Shown here: positions 19,153 through 28,661 of the stretch, piece by piece
Layout: every line of letters begins with the position of its first letter
How positions within the stretch are numbered: the stretch's first letter is position 1
The notes under the pieces: generated by a model
What the model saw: the letters and a program-made list of their open reading frames with translations, nothing else
The model's database searches: none
What the model was told of the DNA's origin: nothing
Program-made: the position numbers and the translations under genes
From: Psychromonas sp. SA13A
Lineage (GTDB): Bacteria; Pseudomonadota; Gammaproteobacteria; Enterobacterales; Psychromonadaceae
Direction: 5' to 3'
Assembly: GCF_011378715.1 (NCBI RefSeq)
Contig: NZ_WTKU01000012.1
Location: 54,947-118,946, forward strand
DNA length: 64,000 bases

Positions 19153-20247
19153 ATGAAAAAAAATATAATTGCTATAGCGCTAACAGGTGCATTAGCTTTA
19201 TCGATGTCTCCAGTTGTATTCGCCAAGCAAGAGGTTGCTGTACAAGCTCAAGTTTCTCCTGCTGATTTTATGACGAAACGGCAGGTTGTTGATCAGTTGT
19301 TAGGAGAAGCTTTAAAAGTATTTGAATCTCCTGCCCGTATCTCACATGCTGGCTTCACCGCGAAAATGCCGAGTAATATGGCAACTATTACTGAACGATT
19401 ATTATCCGCTTATGCACTAGAACCATATAGAACTGATCTGCTGATTTCTGCTGCTAATGCACAGGTCTACAATAAAAATATAGATTATGCTATAGAGCTT
19501 TTTGAACAAGCCCTTTCTGTTGCACCAGATGATGTGGATTTGAATTCTTATCTTGCGGTATGGCAAAAATTCAAGGGTAATGAAGCTGTTTCACAAAAAT
19601 ATATGGCTCGAATAGCAGAGTTAGATTCCGGTCAAGAAGCTGATCTTAAGCGTATATTTAAAACAATAGACCGTGTAGTAGATACTCCATTGAAAGATAA
19701 ACCAGGGAAACCACTCGCAGGAAATACCGCTATTGTTACTCTAGGTTATGCATTGAATCCGGACGGTTCAATGGATGAGATATTAATTAAGCGTTTACAA
19801 ACAACACTTGAAATGGCAAAAAAACAGCCTGAGTCTCTTATTGTTCTTACTGGTGGTGTACCAAAAAATCATAAAACCGAAGGCAAGCTTATGGCTGACT
19901 GGTTGATTAATAAAGGTGTTGATAAAAATAGAATCATTGAAGAAAACTATGCGACAAGTACCGTTGATAACGCGTTACTTAGTAGTTATGCTCTTGCTCG
20001 TCATAACATTGACCATGCAACAATTATTAGCTCAGCAAGTCATGTAAGGCGTGGACAATCTTTATTTGAAATTGCTAGTTGGCAAACGGGCCCTAAAGGG
20101 ATTACTTTTGATACTGTAGCTTTCCCTGATAAGCCCCTTTCTAATCTAAAAGTTCCTAGTGATAAAGAACTTTTAGGCATTTACCGAGATGCTTTACGCA
20201 CCTATGGTATGTGGAGCTACCGTTCTAAACCACTACTTGCACGATAG
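19153..20247 (+). CDS. YdcF/DUF218-family envelope protein with N-terminal helical repeats
   Basis: The 364-residue protein begins with a signal peptide (MKKNIIAIALTGALALSMSP, cut near AFA at 24-26), so it is exported. Residues about 85-155 look like TPR-type helical pairs. Residues about 190-345 form the DUF218 fold seen in YdcF/SanA/ElyC: NTAIVTLGYAL, IVLTGG, NYATSTVDNALLS and IISSASHVRRGQS. Some members act in envelope or peptidoglycan homeostasis; the reaction is unknown. AAGG 8-9 bases before the ATG supports the start. It sits between the two EamA copies, so it was in or next to the duplicated segment. Confidence 0.8.
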   Translation: MKKNIIAIALTGALALSMSPVVFAKQEVAVQAQVSPADFMTKRQVVDQLLGEALKVFESPARISHAGFTAKMPSNMATITERLLSAYALEPYRTDLLISAANAQVYNKNIDYAIELFEQALSVAPDDVDLNSYLAVWQKFKGNEAVSQKYMARIAELDSGQEADLKRIFKTIDRVVDTPLKDKPGKPLAGNTAIVTLGYALNPDGSMDEILIKRLQTTLEMAKKQPESLIVLTGGVPKNHKTEGKLMADWLINKGVDKNRIIEENYATSTVDNALLSSYALARHNIDHATIISSASHVRRGQSLFEIASWQTGPKGITFDTVAFPDKPLSNLKVPSDKELLGIYRDALRTYGMWSYRSKPLLAR

Positions 20248-20276
20248 TAGAAATGGAAAAAATCAGGAAAGATAAC

Positions 20277-20400
20277 AAAGTACTGGGCACCTATTACTTT
20301 GACTGATGATTGTTCACAAACTGCCTTTTAAAGGTGCATACTTTGCACTTGGAGGTAGTTTGTTATGACCCAATCTTGCTAATCAATCGTTCCCTTATTA
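20277..20400 (+). mobile_element. RAYT leader remnant 2
   Basis: TGGGCACCTATTACTTTGAC and TGATGATTGTTCAC, AGGTGCATACTTTGCACTTGGAGG and TTATGACCCAATCTTGCTAA align with the other RAYT leaders. The frame starts ATG ACC CAA TCT TGC TAA, so translation would end after five codons. It is a dead copy in the same orientation as remnants 1 and 3. Confidence 0.6.
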
Positions 20401-20675
20401 CAGAATGACCATACCGAAAACACTCAAGGCTAAAAATTTAATTAGATAATTTGAAAAGTAAATTATCAGGATTGAGATCGCTAAAGTTAATTTAAGACAA
20501 TGTTAATAGTTAATTGAATTATTGTTTTCCTGCAAAGGTTAAATATAACGCCACACCTAACCAATTCAAATTGAAACGAATAATATGATACTCATGGGAG
20601 GTGTTGTTACTGCGTGTATGCTCGCAGGTTTAATTGTGGTAGTACTACCAACATAAAAGTATTGGATCCATTACT
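20401..20675. other. Non-coding stretch before the duplicated EamA segment
   Basis: AT-rich sequence without a credible gene. Its right end (TTTAATTGTGGTAGTACTACC) resembles TTCAATGTGGCTACGACTTCC at 18130, so the duplicated segment may extend slightly further left at lower identity. Confidence 0.35.
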
Positions 20676-20830
20676 TGCTCACAATCAAATTAGATTTTTA
20701 CGATTTAAAGTTATTTGGAGCTGTAATTCTGTATTAAAACCATCAACAAATAGGAGGTTGTTGGTTAAACTCTCTAGTTATCATTCTCTAGTAATATTTA
20801 CCTATTAAACATGCTAATTGGATAAAACAC

Positions 20831-21718
20831 ATGCCTCATAACTACACACCTACTGTTAAAGACTGGCTTTCTCTGCTGTTACTCATTTTGCTGTGGGGCA
20901 CATCATTTATGTTTACCGCTGTTTCACTGCAAAGCTTTAGTCCTGTGGCTATCGTTTCTCTTAGAGTGTTGATTGCTGCGATTATTCTAACTCTGTTTAT
21001 GTATGCCAAGGGTTGGCGTTTGCCTGTAGAGCCGTTGGCTTGGGCGGTATTTTTATTGCTGGGTGTTATGGGTAACTTGTTGCCATTTCTTCTTATCTCA
21101 ACGGGTCAGAAAGATATTAGCTCGGGCATTACGGGATTGTTGATGGCTTTTATGCCATTGGCGACAATGATTTTGGCACATTATTTTGTATCAGGAGAAA
21201 GCCTCAATCGCTTTAAAATATTCGGTTTTGTGTTAGGTATTACTGGCGTGGTGATTGTGCTATGGCCGTCGTTAGTAGGAGCTTACAGTAATTTACTGAG
21301 CGGTTTATTGATTTTACTAGCCACTTTTAGTTATGCGATAAATGCCATTTTGGTGAGGCGATTACCTTCTTATAATCCTGTTGTGACAGCGGCAGGCGTG
21401 ATGATTATTTCCAGTATCGTGATAGTGCCATTGTGGCTGTGGCAAGATTTACCGTGGCAACAAAGTTACTCTTTAAAAGCCTCGTTATCCATGTTGTGGT
21501 TAGGTGTCGGGCCGACTGCATTTGCTACCATTCTTTTATTTGCTGTTATCGGCACGGCAGGCCCTACGTTTCTATCGTATATTAATTACGTGATTCCTAT
21601 TGTGGCGTATTTTACTGGCGCGCTTCTTTTGGGCGAAGCCATTGAATGGCACAGCCTAGCGGCGATGTTATTAATAATTTTAGGAATAGCGCTAACGCGG
21701 AAGCGAGTTGTTGATTAA
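20831..21718 (+). CDS. EamA/DMT-superfamily transporter
   Basis: The 295-residue inner-membrane protein has about ten hydrophobic helices and two EamA repeats, with the first helix LLLILLWGTSFMFTAVSLQS typical of the drug/metabolite family. Substrate unknown; amino acids or small metabolites are common. The ATG at 20831 has no strong ribosome-binding site, but the sequence from 20753 through the start is nearly identical to copy 1, so the start is constrained. It is the full-length parent of the fragment at 18339. Confidence 0.87.
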   Translation: MPHNYTPTVKDWLSLLLLILLWGTSFMFTAVSLQSFSPVAIVSLRVLIAAIILTLFMYAKGWRLPVEPLAWAVFLLLGVMGNLLPFLLISTGQKDISSGITGLLMAFMPLATMILAHYFVSGESLNRFKIFGFVLGITGVVIVLWPSLVGAYSNLLSGLLILLATFSYAINAILVRRLPSYNPVVTAAGVMIISSIVIVPLWLWQDLPWQQSYSLKASLSMLWLGVGPTAFATILLFAVIGTAGPTFLSYINYVIPIVAYFTGALLLGEAIEWHSLAAMLLIILGIALTRKRVVD

Positions 21719-21934
21719 ATTAGGTGTTTGTGGGTTTTCGGGAGTGTCGTGTTAATCAGTGGTATTCCAATTACACATTTTCCATCAAGTGACTTAAATA
21801 AGCACATAATAGCTGTTGCGGTCTTTGTCAAAAATTGAAAGCCCGCAAAAAATTATAAAAGTTATGGACAAAAAAGGTGTAAAAACTTGTGGGTGCCCAT
21901 ACATTTAAGTTTTTAATATCAATTAGTTAATGAT

Positions 21935-22155
21935 TAAATTGATTCTAAATGAGGTTGCGACTTCTCCTCTGTTGAGCTTTCCCAAATTATGAATTGTAAA
22001 TAGGACGTTTGCAGTATGAATTGTTGTGTTAAGAAAAAAATTGATGGTTTAGATGAAGAAAGTGACTCGGTGCCAGTCTCTTTGCACTCTTGTAAGTATC
22101 TGGCTCTCTGCTGGCAGAGATAAAGTAAAGCCGCCGATAGGGCTAAATACAAAGC
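21935..22155 (-). repeat. Hairpin-rich intergenic element, copy B (reversed)
   Basis: Read on the minus strand it matches copy A (16516-16755). CCCTATCGGCGGCTTTACTT, TCTCTGCCAGCAGAGA, ACAAGAGTGCAAAGAGACTG, GCACCGAGTCACTTTCTT and GGGAAAGCTCAAC occur in the same order. The inner part is shorter and holds one hairpin with the same GTCC loop (TGCAAACGTCCTATTTACA). The outer 20-bp stem of copy A is not kept. Small reading frames here are not supported as genes. Confidence 0.75.
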
Positions 22156-22194
22156 CGGAAATATCAACATAACCTTGATAAGTAAAGGCGAACC

Positions 22195-22294
22195 AAAATA
22201 AAGAGCAAGACAGCCATAAACTTTGACGTGTGATAAGTAATATTTTCAGCTCTATCTTTTAATGATGTAGTTTTACATGTCTAGGGGCGTTGTT
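22195..22294 (+). mobile_element. RAYT leader 3
   Basis: AAGACAGCCATAAACTTTGAC and GTGTGATAAG match the leaders at 18611 and 20277 and run straight into the RAYT fragment at 22295. Confidence 0.5.
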
Positions 22295-22444
22295 ATGACT
22301 CAGTCTCGCCAACCTCAAATGTCGTTATCAGATACACCTTATTATCACTGTATTTCACGTTGTGCTGGTTGCGCTTATTTATGTGGAGAAAAAACTATAG
22401 GGTCTTTGATTGTGTGCAAAATGGCCCCGAAGGAGCCATTATAA
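22295..22444 (+). pseudogene. REP-associated tyrosine transposase (RAYT, IS200-like), 5' fragment
   Basis: The first 33 codons ([23 protein letters not shown], then AYLCGEK) match the N-terminus of RAYT/TnpA-REP transposases, with the TPYYHCISR motif intact. After that the frame runs into unrelated sequence and stops at 22444. The catalytic HUH and tyrosine motifs are missing. It belongs to the Y1 HUH-nuclease family that processes REP hairpins; this copy must be inactive. Confidence 0.8.
22420..22440. repeat. Short palindrome AATGGC/GCCATT
   Basis: AATGGCCCC, GAA, GGAGCCATT forms an 8-bp stem with one mismatch at the point where RAYT homology is lost. Could be a REP-like end. Confidence 0.35.
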
Positions 22445-22764
22445 TTGATTCGACGTGAGTTATACGGTGGCTTTTGCTTTGCGCAGAAACTTTAATGGCC
22501 GATCTTTTCACTATCTCCTCGTTATCAATTAACAATATTTTTACTGTAAAAGTATTTGCCTGTCCGATTTGGAACTTTCGATCTGAACTCTGTCCTAAAA
22601 CCGGGTGTCATGCATTTAGCTTTTTTGAGGAGGGAGCACGTTTTGTTTGTTGTTTACAATTATGCAGATTAAAAATATCGTATTCTTATTCATTATTTAT
22701 AATTTGCTTATGTGCAATATCTTGCCTATTCCGTATACTTTAATAGCGAGTTTTTCTACCATAA
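22445..22764. other. Non-coding stretch before the DUF748 gene
   Basis: About 320 bases without a credible gene. A small frame at 22474-22743 has an atypical cysteine/phenylalanine-rich composition and no ribosome-binding site. The promoter of the DUF748 gene should lie near its right end. Confidence 0.4.
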
Positions 22765-22779
22765 ATGAAAGGATTTCCT

Positions 22780-25758
22780 GTGCAACATTTTAAAAATTTA
22801 TTCAGCCGTCATTGTTATCGCCATTTTCTATTTTGGGTATTACTTTTTGCTGCAATATATAGTGCTGCAGGGTTTTTATTAGCGCCTGTTTTAATTCAAC
22901 AGACGATAAAGGAACAAGTTCAATCGAATTTAGGTTGGAATACTGAAATTGGAAAAATCGAATTAAATCCTTATAGCTTAGCTTTAAATATTGAACAATT
23001 GAGTATCATTGACCAAAATAACAAAGAAGTCATTGGTTTTTCTCGTTTTTATACAAATTTCACTTTACGTTCAATATTTGAGTTAGCCGTTACTTTTCAA
23101 AGTATTGAGTTAATTGATCCTCGTATTGATATAACCATCAACAAAGAAGGTGAAAATAACCTTAGTAAAGCCCTTGCAAAGCATGCCGTTGCTCCTGAAA
23201 AAAACGAAATTGAAGATGAGGAAGAAGAATCATCTATTATTCCTTTATTAATTGATAAAATCAGCTTACAAAATGGTGCTTTAAAACTCACTAATTTTCA
23301 GCCAAGTAATTCGGTTGTACATCAAGTGACACCAATCTCCTTTGACTTAGAAAATTTCTCAACAAAATTGAATGAAGATGGTCAATATAAACTTGATATA
23401 ACATTAGGCACTGGCCAGACAATAAATTGGAATGGTTTAATTTCGGTAAACCCTATCCATTCATCTGGTTCTTTAGATCTGTCAGGCATTAAAGTGCATG
23501 AACTTTGGCCGTATCTCCAAGATGCAGTTCCTTATCAATTAATTAATGCCATTGCTTCAGTGAAGGGTGACTATGAAGTGAGTCTATTAAAAGACGAGCT
23601 CGCTTTAAAAATAGAAAATTCGCTAATTGATATTGATAGCATTAAGCTAACTTCAGAAAACACACCTGACGGATTACTTGCAATTAAAAAAATCCATATT
23701 GGTCCAAGTCATTTTGACCTACAGGAAAACAACATAGCCATTAAACAAGTTGTTATTGATACTTTGTTGCTTGATATATTACGAGATCAACAGGGTGAAT
23801 TAGCAATGCTAGCACCATTAGCCAACTCCAAAACACCTGAAAGCGACACTAATACAACACAAACTGACGATGCTAAAGACATTACTGTAAAAGATGATGC
23901 ATCATCACAAGTGACACCTCCATTTATGTGGTCTGTTGAGCAGGTTTTAGTGCAAAATAGTCACGTTAATTGGCTAGATAAACAACCAAAAAAACCGGCC
24001 GCTATTGCGGTTAAACAGATTAATATTGAATTAAATAAATTAAACCAAGATTTAACATCAACATTACCTTTTTCAATAAATTATTTTGTTGATTCATCAC
24101 AAAAGAATACAGTGGTGGGCGACTTAGTCATTGCCCCTTTAAAATTAAACTCACATTTAACGCTTGCAGGAATAGATTTAACCGCAGTACAGCCTTACGT
24201 CGCAGAGTCTGTTCAAATTAAACTTGAAAAAGGACGCTTGTTTACAGATGCAGACTTTCAGTTGAATGAAGCTGCCGATGGACAAATTCAGGGCGAATTC
24301 ACTGGTAACATTAATATCAAAGCATTTAATAGCCTGGACAAAGTGTTAAATAAACGCCTTCTCGGGTGGAATGAATTATCAATTAACCCCATAAAAGTTG
24401 ACCTTAATCCTCTCGCTATTGATATTGGAAAAATTGCTTTAATTGAACCCTACTTTAGAGTTGTAATTGCTAAAGACCGCAGTGTTAATCTATCAAAGTT
24501 AAGTGTTGAAAAAGCAACCAATAAGAAGGACAAAGCACCTAAAACTACTTCCTCTAATGATGCGCCATTACCATTAAGCATTGGTGAAGTTAGTTTAAGT
24601 GAAGGTAGTGCTTATTTTGCAGATCTCTCTTTACAACCTCAGTTTGGCACCGCCATTGAACATATGAATGGTCAAATAAGCAACTTGTCTTCAGATAATA
24701 CAAAAATAGCCAATGTTGAAATTAAAGGCACGATTGACGACTATGCAACGATGTTGGTCAAGGGTAAATTAAACCCTTTATCTAATGACCTGTATACAGA
24801 CTTAAACGTTAAGTTTGATAAGATAGATTTAACGGCATTTACGCCTTATTCAGGCCGCCATATCGGTTATATAATTGATAAAGGTAAGTTAAATGTTCAG
24901 CTTGATTACAAAATAAAAGATAATAAATTAGAAGCGAAAAATCGTATTATTTTAGATCAGTTTAACTTAGGAGATACTGTTAAAAGTGATGAAGCGTTAG
25001 ATTTACCCATTAAATTAGCATTAGCCTTATTTAAAAATAAAGATGGAGTGATTGATATTGATTTACCGGTCACTGGCAATTTAGATGATCCTGAATTTAA
25101 AATCACAGCAATATTATTAAAAACATTAGGTAACTTACTAACAAAAGCGATTACTTCTCCTTTCTCTGCTATTGCTAGTCTTGCTGGTAGCAACACCGAT
25201 AACTTGAATAAAATTGCATTTTCTTTAGGCAGCAGTGAACTTAATTTAGAACAAAAAGAGGCATTAAAAGTATTAGCTGAAGTATTAAATAAACGTCCTG
25301 AGTTAGTATTAGAGGTACGGGTTAATGTCGACCAAAAAGCAGAAGAAAAAGCATTGAAAACTTACAATCTGGATCAATATTTCATTGAATCCGATGTTAA
25401 TATTAATGACTCTAACGAGCTTGTTGATGCAATGGAAGCGTTATATGCTAGTCGTGAATCAAGGCAAAAACTTGATCAGCTTGAAGCTCAAATTAAGTTA
25501 AATGTGGAGACTGAACAAAAAGAAGATGAGTATAAAGCTCGTTACCAACAGGCTTTAACCGATGCGTTATTAGAGACTCAACCATTAGAAAGTTTAGATA
25601 TGTTAACATTAGCTAAAAAGCGCGTCAGCGTAATTAAACAAGAACTGATTAAAGTAAATAAATTACCTAACTCACAAGTGTTTGTTTTAAATCCTTCTTT
25701 GGATGGCATAGCAGACAAAGACAAAATTATCACAGAGTTTACTTTGAGCGCAAAATAA
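22780..25758 (+). CDS. DUF748-family (AsmA-like) envelope protein
   Basis: This is a protein of about 990 residues with one N-terminal membrane anchor (HFLFWVLLFAAIYSAAGFLL) and a long periplasmic region. It has repeated AsmA/DUF748 blocks, including the family stretch TPYSGRHIGYIIDKGKLNVQ and DLPVTGNLDDPEFKI, and a charged C-terminal segment. Relatives are large bridge-like proteins linked to envelope lipid or LPS homeostasis; its exact job is unknown. The GTG at 22780 is preferred because AAAGGA (22768-22773) lies 6 bases ahead of it. The in-frame ATG at 22765 lies upstream of that site and has none of its own. A terminator follows. Confidence 0.85.
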   Translation: MQHFKNLFSRHCYRHFLFWVLLFAAIYSAAGFLLAPVLIQQTIKEQVQSNLGWNTEIGKIELNPYSLALNIEQLSIIDQNNKEVIGFSRFYTNFTLRSIFELAVTFQSIELIDPRIDITINKEGENNLSKALAKHAVAPEKNEIEDEEEESSIIPLLIDKISLQNGALKLTNFQPSNSVVHQVTPISFDLENFSTKLNEDGQYKLDITLGTGQTINWNGLISVNPIHSSGSLDLSGIKVHELWPYLQDAVPYQLINAIASVKGDYEVSLLKDELALKIENSLIDIDSIKLTSENTPDGLLAIKKIHIGPSHFDLQENNIAIKQVVIDTLLLDILRDQQGELAMLAPLANSKTPESDTNTTQTDDAKDITVKDDASSQVTPPFMWSVEQVLVQNSHVNWLDKQPKKPAAIAVKQINIELNKLNQDLTSTLPFSINYFVDSSQKNTVVGDLVIAPLKLNSHLTLAGIDLTAVQPYVAESVQIKLEKGRLFTDADFQLNEAADGQIQGEFTGNINIKAFNSLDKVLNKRLLGWNELSINPIKVDLNPLAIDIGKIALIEPYFRVVIAKDRSVNLSKLSVEKATNKKDKAPKTTSSNDAPLPLSIGEVSLSEGSAYFADLSLQPQFGTAIEHMNGQISNLSSDNTKIANVEIKGTIDDYATMLVKGKLNPLSNDLYTDLNVKFDKIDLTAFTPYSGRHIGYIIDKGKLNVQLDYKIKDNKLEAKNRIILDQFNLGDTVKSDEALDLPIKLALALFKNKDGVIDIDLPVTGNLDDPEFKITAILLKTLGNLLTKAITSPFSAIASLAGSNTDNLNKIAFSLGSSELNLEQKEALKVLAEVLNKRPELVLEVRVNVDQKAEEKALKTYNLDQYFIESDVNINDSNELVDAMEALYASRESRQKLDQLEAQIKLNVETEQKEDEYKARYQQALTDALLETQPLESLDMLTLAKKRVSVIKQELIKVNKLPNSQVFVLNPSLDGIADKDKIITEFTLSAK

Positions 25759-25797
25759 TTTGTTCAAGCTACTTTTAATCACGCAGTGCACTAATTA

Positions 25798-25838
25798 AAA
25801 ATGAAAAGAGCGGGATTTTAGTCGCTCTTTTCATTTAT
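25798..25838 (+). terminator. Terminator after the DUF748 gene
   Basis: AAATGAAAAGAGCG pairs perfectly over 14 bp with CGCTCTTTTCATTT around a 10-base loop. T-rich on both strands, it may serve both directions. Confidence 0.85.
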
Positions 25839-25864
25839 CCAATATAACTCTTCGAAGAGAATTT

Positions 25865-26050
25865 TTAGTGTTTTTTACATGCGAAGAGGGCGTTGCTCTG
25901 ATACCGCCTCGTCAGTCTTAAGTATCCTATCTAATCGCCTGATTATTACTGTATTTCATATCGTATTCGCTGTTCTTATCTATGTATTGAAGATAATTAT
26001 AGAGAAAAGTCCATTGAACATCGGTGTTGCTTTATAGATTAAAAACAATT
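25865..26050 (+). pseudogene. RAYT remnant 4 (degenerate coding region)
   Basis: Allowing frame changes, PRQS, then YYCISYRIRCSYLCIEDNYR and EKSIEHR can be read between about 25908 and 26025. This mirrors the RAYT N-terminal order [20 protein letters not shown] and GKSFEHRR. Stops and frameshifts make it a pseudogene. It extends further into the transposase than the fragment at 22295 and has the same orientation. Confidence 0.6.
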
Positions 26051-26113
26051 GGGTCTGCCTTTTTCCTACTTTCCTTTCTGATAATAGAAAGTAAGAATGA
26101 ATAGCTCGCAAAG

Positions 26114-27406
26114 CTATTTCGGTAAATTATCCAATGCATTTGCTATTTTAATTAAACGGCTGAGAATTTTCTCACCGTCAACGCCAATACCATTATGTTC
26201 ATATTCATTGGTGATCCAAGCTTTTGACATCGGAATACTCGCTAAGGTTTCTCGCGTATAATCAAGCTCTACAAACATATCATCTGCGTATGCGGCACAT
26301 GCTAACGGGACTTTGTTTTTACTTAATATGTCAGTGTCGTATAACTTACCCCAATTTTGTTTTTCTGCTAAAAGATTGGCCGCAGGGCGAAGTGCTTTTA
26401 ATGTTTCTAATTGCTCAAACATCCATGGATAGACCATCTCTCCGGTGAACATGAATGCTTTACCAGATTGGTAATTAAACTGTGAATATTGTTCACGCAC
26501 ACGATGCGCTGACCAATTTGATGCACTTTCTTGGCAATAAATGGATTCATGCAAAATGGCATAGATTGGGTTGGTAAGGTAACCTTGCTCTTGTTGCATC
26601 TGATTTAAGAAGCTGTAACTAAGTTGTTTGTGCCCATTGCAGTGTATAAATGCACTTTCTAAAAGATAGTAGAGCGGTAAAGCGGCATTTCCTCGGCCCA
26701 AATTAATACCTATTAACTGAAATTGCTCTACTGTGAAGCGTTGTCCGTTGGGTAAGGTAACTTCGTTATTCAGTAAATATTGAGCAATATCACAACACAT
26801 TTGTTGTGCCGCTGGGAACTGCGCAAAAAAGGCCTTATTTTTATCTGTCGTACGTTGATAAGTTGCATGATAAACATCATCGGTTTGTCGTGTAAGCGAA
26901 GGAATGCCACCTGTAACATAGCAACGTAGTAGGCTTTCTGGGAATAATGATAGGTAGGTTAATATACAAAATCCACCAAAGCTTTGCCCTAACGTTGCCC
27001 ATTGTTTGATATTAAACTTAATGCGAATCGCTTCGGCATCACGCACAATACTGTCGGCTCTAAAGTGTGTTAAATACTCTGCCTGTTCAGTTGCCGATAA
27101 GTGAGCCAAAGACGCTTGATTGATCATCGAGCTGTTACCTGTTCCTCGTTGGTCTAATAACAACACTCGATACTCTTGCAATAATCGTTTTAACCAACCG
27201 GATTCACCACTTGTACGAGGTGATTGGAAACCGGGACCGCCTTGAAAAAAAACTAACCAGGGTAAATCTTGTTTGTCTTTTTTTACATCTACCAACTCTC
27301 GCGCAAAAACAGCAATTTTCTGTCCATCAGAATGGCTATGATCGAGCGGTAATTGAAAGTGGTGTTGACGATATAAGGTTGTTCCATCAATAAAACTTGT
27401 TTGCAA
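26114..27406 (-). CDS. Alpha/beta hydrolase of the proline iminopeptidase (S33) type
   Basis: The 430-residue cytosolic enzyme has the S33 pattern: oxyanion loop FFQGGPGF (54-60), DQRGTGNS (85-92) and nucleophile elbow GQSFGG with Ser142. A C-terminal EYEHNGIG could hold the catalytic His. Proline iminopeptidases release N-terminal proline from peptides; 430 residues fits the larger subgroup. No signal peptide. A hairpin overlapping the stop (26100-26118) could aid termination. Monocistronic and divergent from the LeuE-like gene. Confidence 0.82.
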   Translation of the reverse strand: MQTSFIDGTTLYRQHHFQLPLDHSHSDGQKIAVFARELVDVKKDKQDLPWLVFFQGGPGFQSPRTSGESGWLKRLLQEYRVLLLDQRGTGNSSMINQASLAHLSATEQAEYLTHFRADSIVRDAEAIRIKFNIKQWATLGQSFGGFCILTYLSLFPESLLRCYVTGGIPSLTRQTDDVYHATYQRTTDKNKAFFAQFPAAQQMCCDIAQYLLNNEVTLPNGQRFTVEQFQLIGINLGRGNAALPLYYLLESAFIHCNGHKQLSYSFLNQMQQEQGYLTNPIYAILHESIYCQESASNWSAHRVREQYSQFNYQSGKAFMFTGEMVYPWMFEQLETLKALRPAANLLAEKQNWGKLYDTDILSKNKVPLACAAYADDMFVELDYTRETLASIPMSKAWITNEYEHNGIGVDGEKILSRLIKIANALDNLPK

Positions 27407-27839
27407 AGTACTATCCTTTTTATGAGTTTTTACTCGCGGAGCCTAACAATAGCTTTTTGCTATTAATGTTTTTCTTAGCACCCGTCATCAATCTATGGTT
27501 AACCATGATACTTCAAGATAAAAAAGTCGCAAATAGTCATTATTTACTTTTAAAGTTAATTTAAACCTGATGATTGTAGTGGTAAAGATAGGTATAAAAT
27601 TTAGCGATGGTCGATGCTGAATGAGCAATGAACAATATTATTTGGTGTCCTCACTTACTATCCGCTCTTCGCTTAAATCGTTAGTTTACGTGGCCTAGCT
27701 TAAACTTTAAAAAGCATCTTGAAATAACATGAGAAAGTTACCTTAAGTAAGGTTGTTTGCTTTACTTTTTTATTATACTTTACAGACCAAATTGATATTA
27801 AATGATTAGCCGTCATTGGCATTAGGAGATGGAAGATAA
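27407..27839. other. Divergent intergenic region
   Basis: 433 bases between the divergent hydrolase and LeuE-like genes. No gene, strong hairpin or recognisable operator was seen. Promoters for both must lie here. Confidence 0.5.
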
Positions 27840-28511
27840 ATGTTAAATTTAGAAAACCTGGGTGTATTGAGTTATACGACCTATTTTGTGGGTACGTTAT
27901 TTATTGTGTTATTGCCTGGTCCTAATTCACTTTATGTTCTTGCGCTTTCTGCTCGACAAGGAGCACGCCTAGGTTGGGCTGCTTTATTGGGTATTTTGGT
28001 CGGCGACTCATTATTGATGCTAGCGACTGCGCTTGGTGCTGTGTCTATTCTGGTGACTTATCCTGCCTTGTTTATGATCATTAAATACGCTGGAGCAGCT
28101 TACCTTATCTATATCGGCTATCACTTAATTAAAGATGCCATTACAACGTGGCGCAAAGTCGATACAACTGATTTACAAAGCTCAATTACTGAGAACCGGA
28201 CTACGGGGGCGAAAGCGTTTAAAAAGTCTTTATTAGTGAGCCTGTTAAACCCTAAAGCTATTTTGTTTTTCCTTTCATTCTTTGCACAGTTTGTTGACCC
28301 TAGCTACCCGCAACCTGCGGTGCCATTTTTGATATTAGCCCTGACTCTGCAAGCATTGAGCCTCACATATTTAGTGATATTAGTTTACGCAGGGCAAAAG
28401 TTGGCAGAGGGTTTTAGAAAACGTCAAAAAGTAAGTTCAATTTCTGCTGGTGGTGTAGGCGTTGGTTTTGTAGGCTTTGCAATTAAGCTAGCATTAGCGA
28501 GTGCAAGTTAG
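27840..28511 (+). CDS. LysE/RhtB-family amino-acid exporter, LeuE-like
   Basis: The 223-residue inner-membrane protein has about six helices and the family motif FIVLLPGPNSLYVL near residue 25. NPKAILFFLSFFAQF is in the second half. Order and spacing resemble E. coli LeuE (YeaS, leucine exporter) more than RhtB, including the YTTYFVGTLFIVLLPGPN start, but substrate is not provable by sequence. AGGAG upstream of the ATG supports the start. A hairpin with a T tract follows at 28662. Confidence 0.8.
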   Translation: MLNLENLGVLSYTTYFVGTLFIVLLPGPNSLYVLALSARQGARLGWAALLGILVGDSLLMLATALGAVSILVTYPALFMIIKYAGAAYLIYIGYHLIKDAITTWRKVDTTDLQSSITENRTTGAKAFKKSLLVSLLNPKAILFFLSFFAQFVDPSYPQPAVPFLILALTLQALSLTYLVILVYAGQKLAEGFRKRQKVSSISAGGVGVGFVGFAIKLALASAS

Positions 28512-28661
28512 TCACAGAAAGTTAATTTGAGCTTATTGATTTGGAATAGATCATTGTGTGGCTGTGGATTTTGAATTTTTTAATATGTTAGCTAACTTGA
28601 ATGTTGTTCGTTCGTGAATAAGTTATTTATGGTGGTTTCCCCTTTATATAAATCCTTAAAT

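Noticed and set aside
20614..20808. 64-residue frame upstream of the EamA gene
   Set aside because: It covers the duplicated non-coding segment; the frame is not kept in copy 1.
21934..22170. 78-residue reading frame on the minus strand
   Set aside because: It coincides with copy B of the non-coding element, and copy A has no matching frame.
22474..22743. 89-residue cysteine-rich frame before the DUF748 gene
   Set aside because: No ribosome-binding site, odd composition, and it follows decayed transposase sequence.
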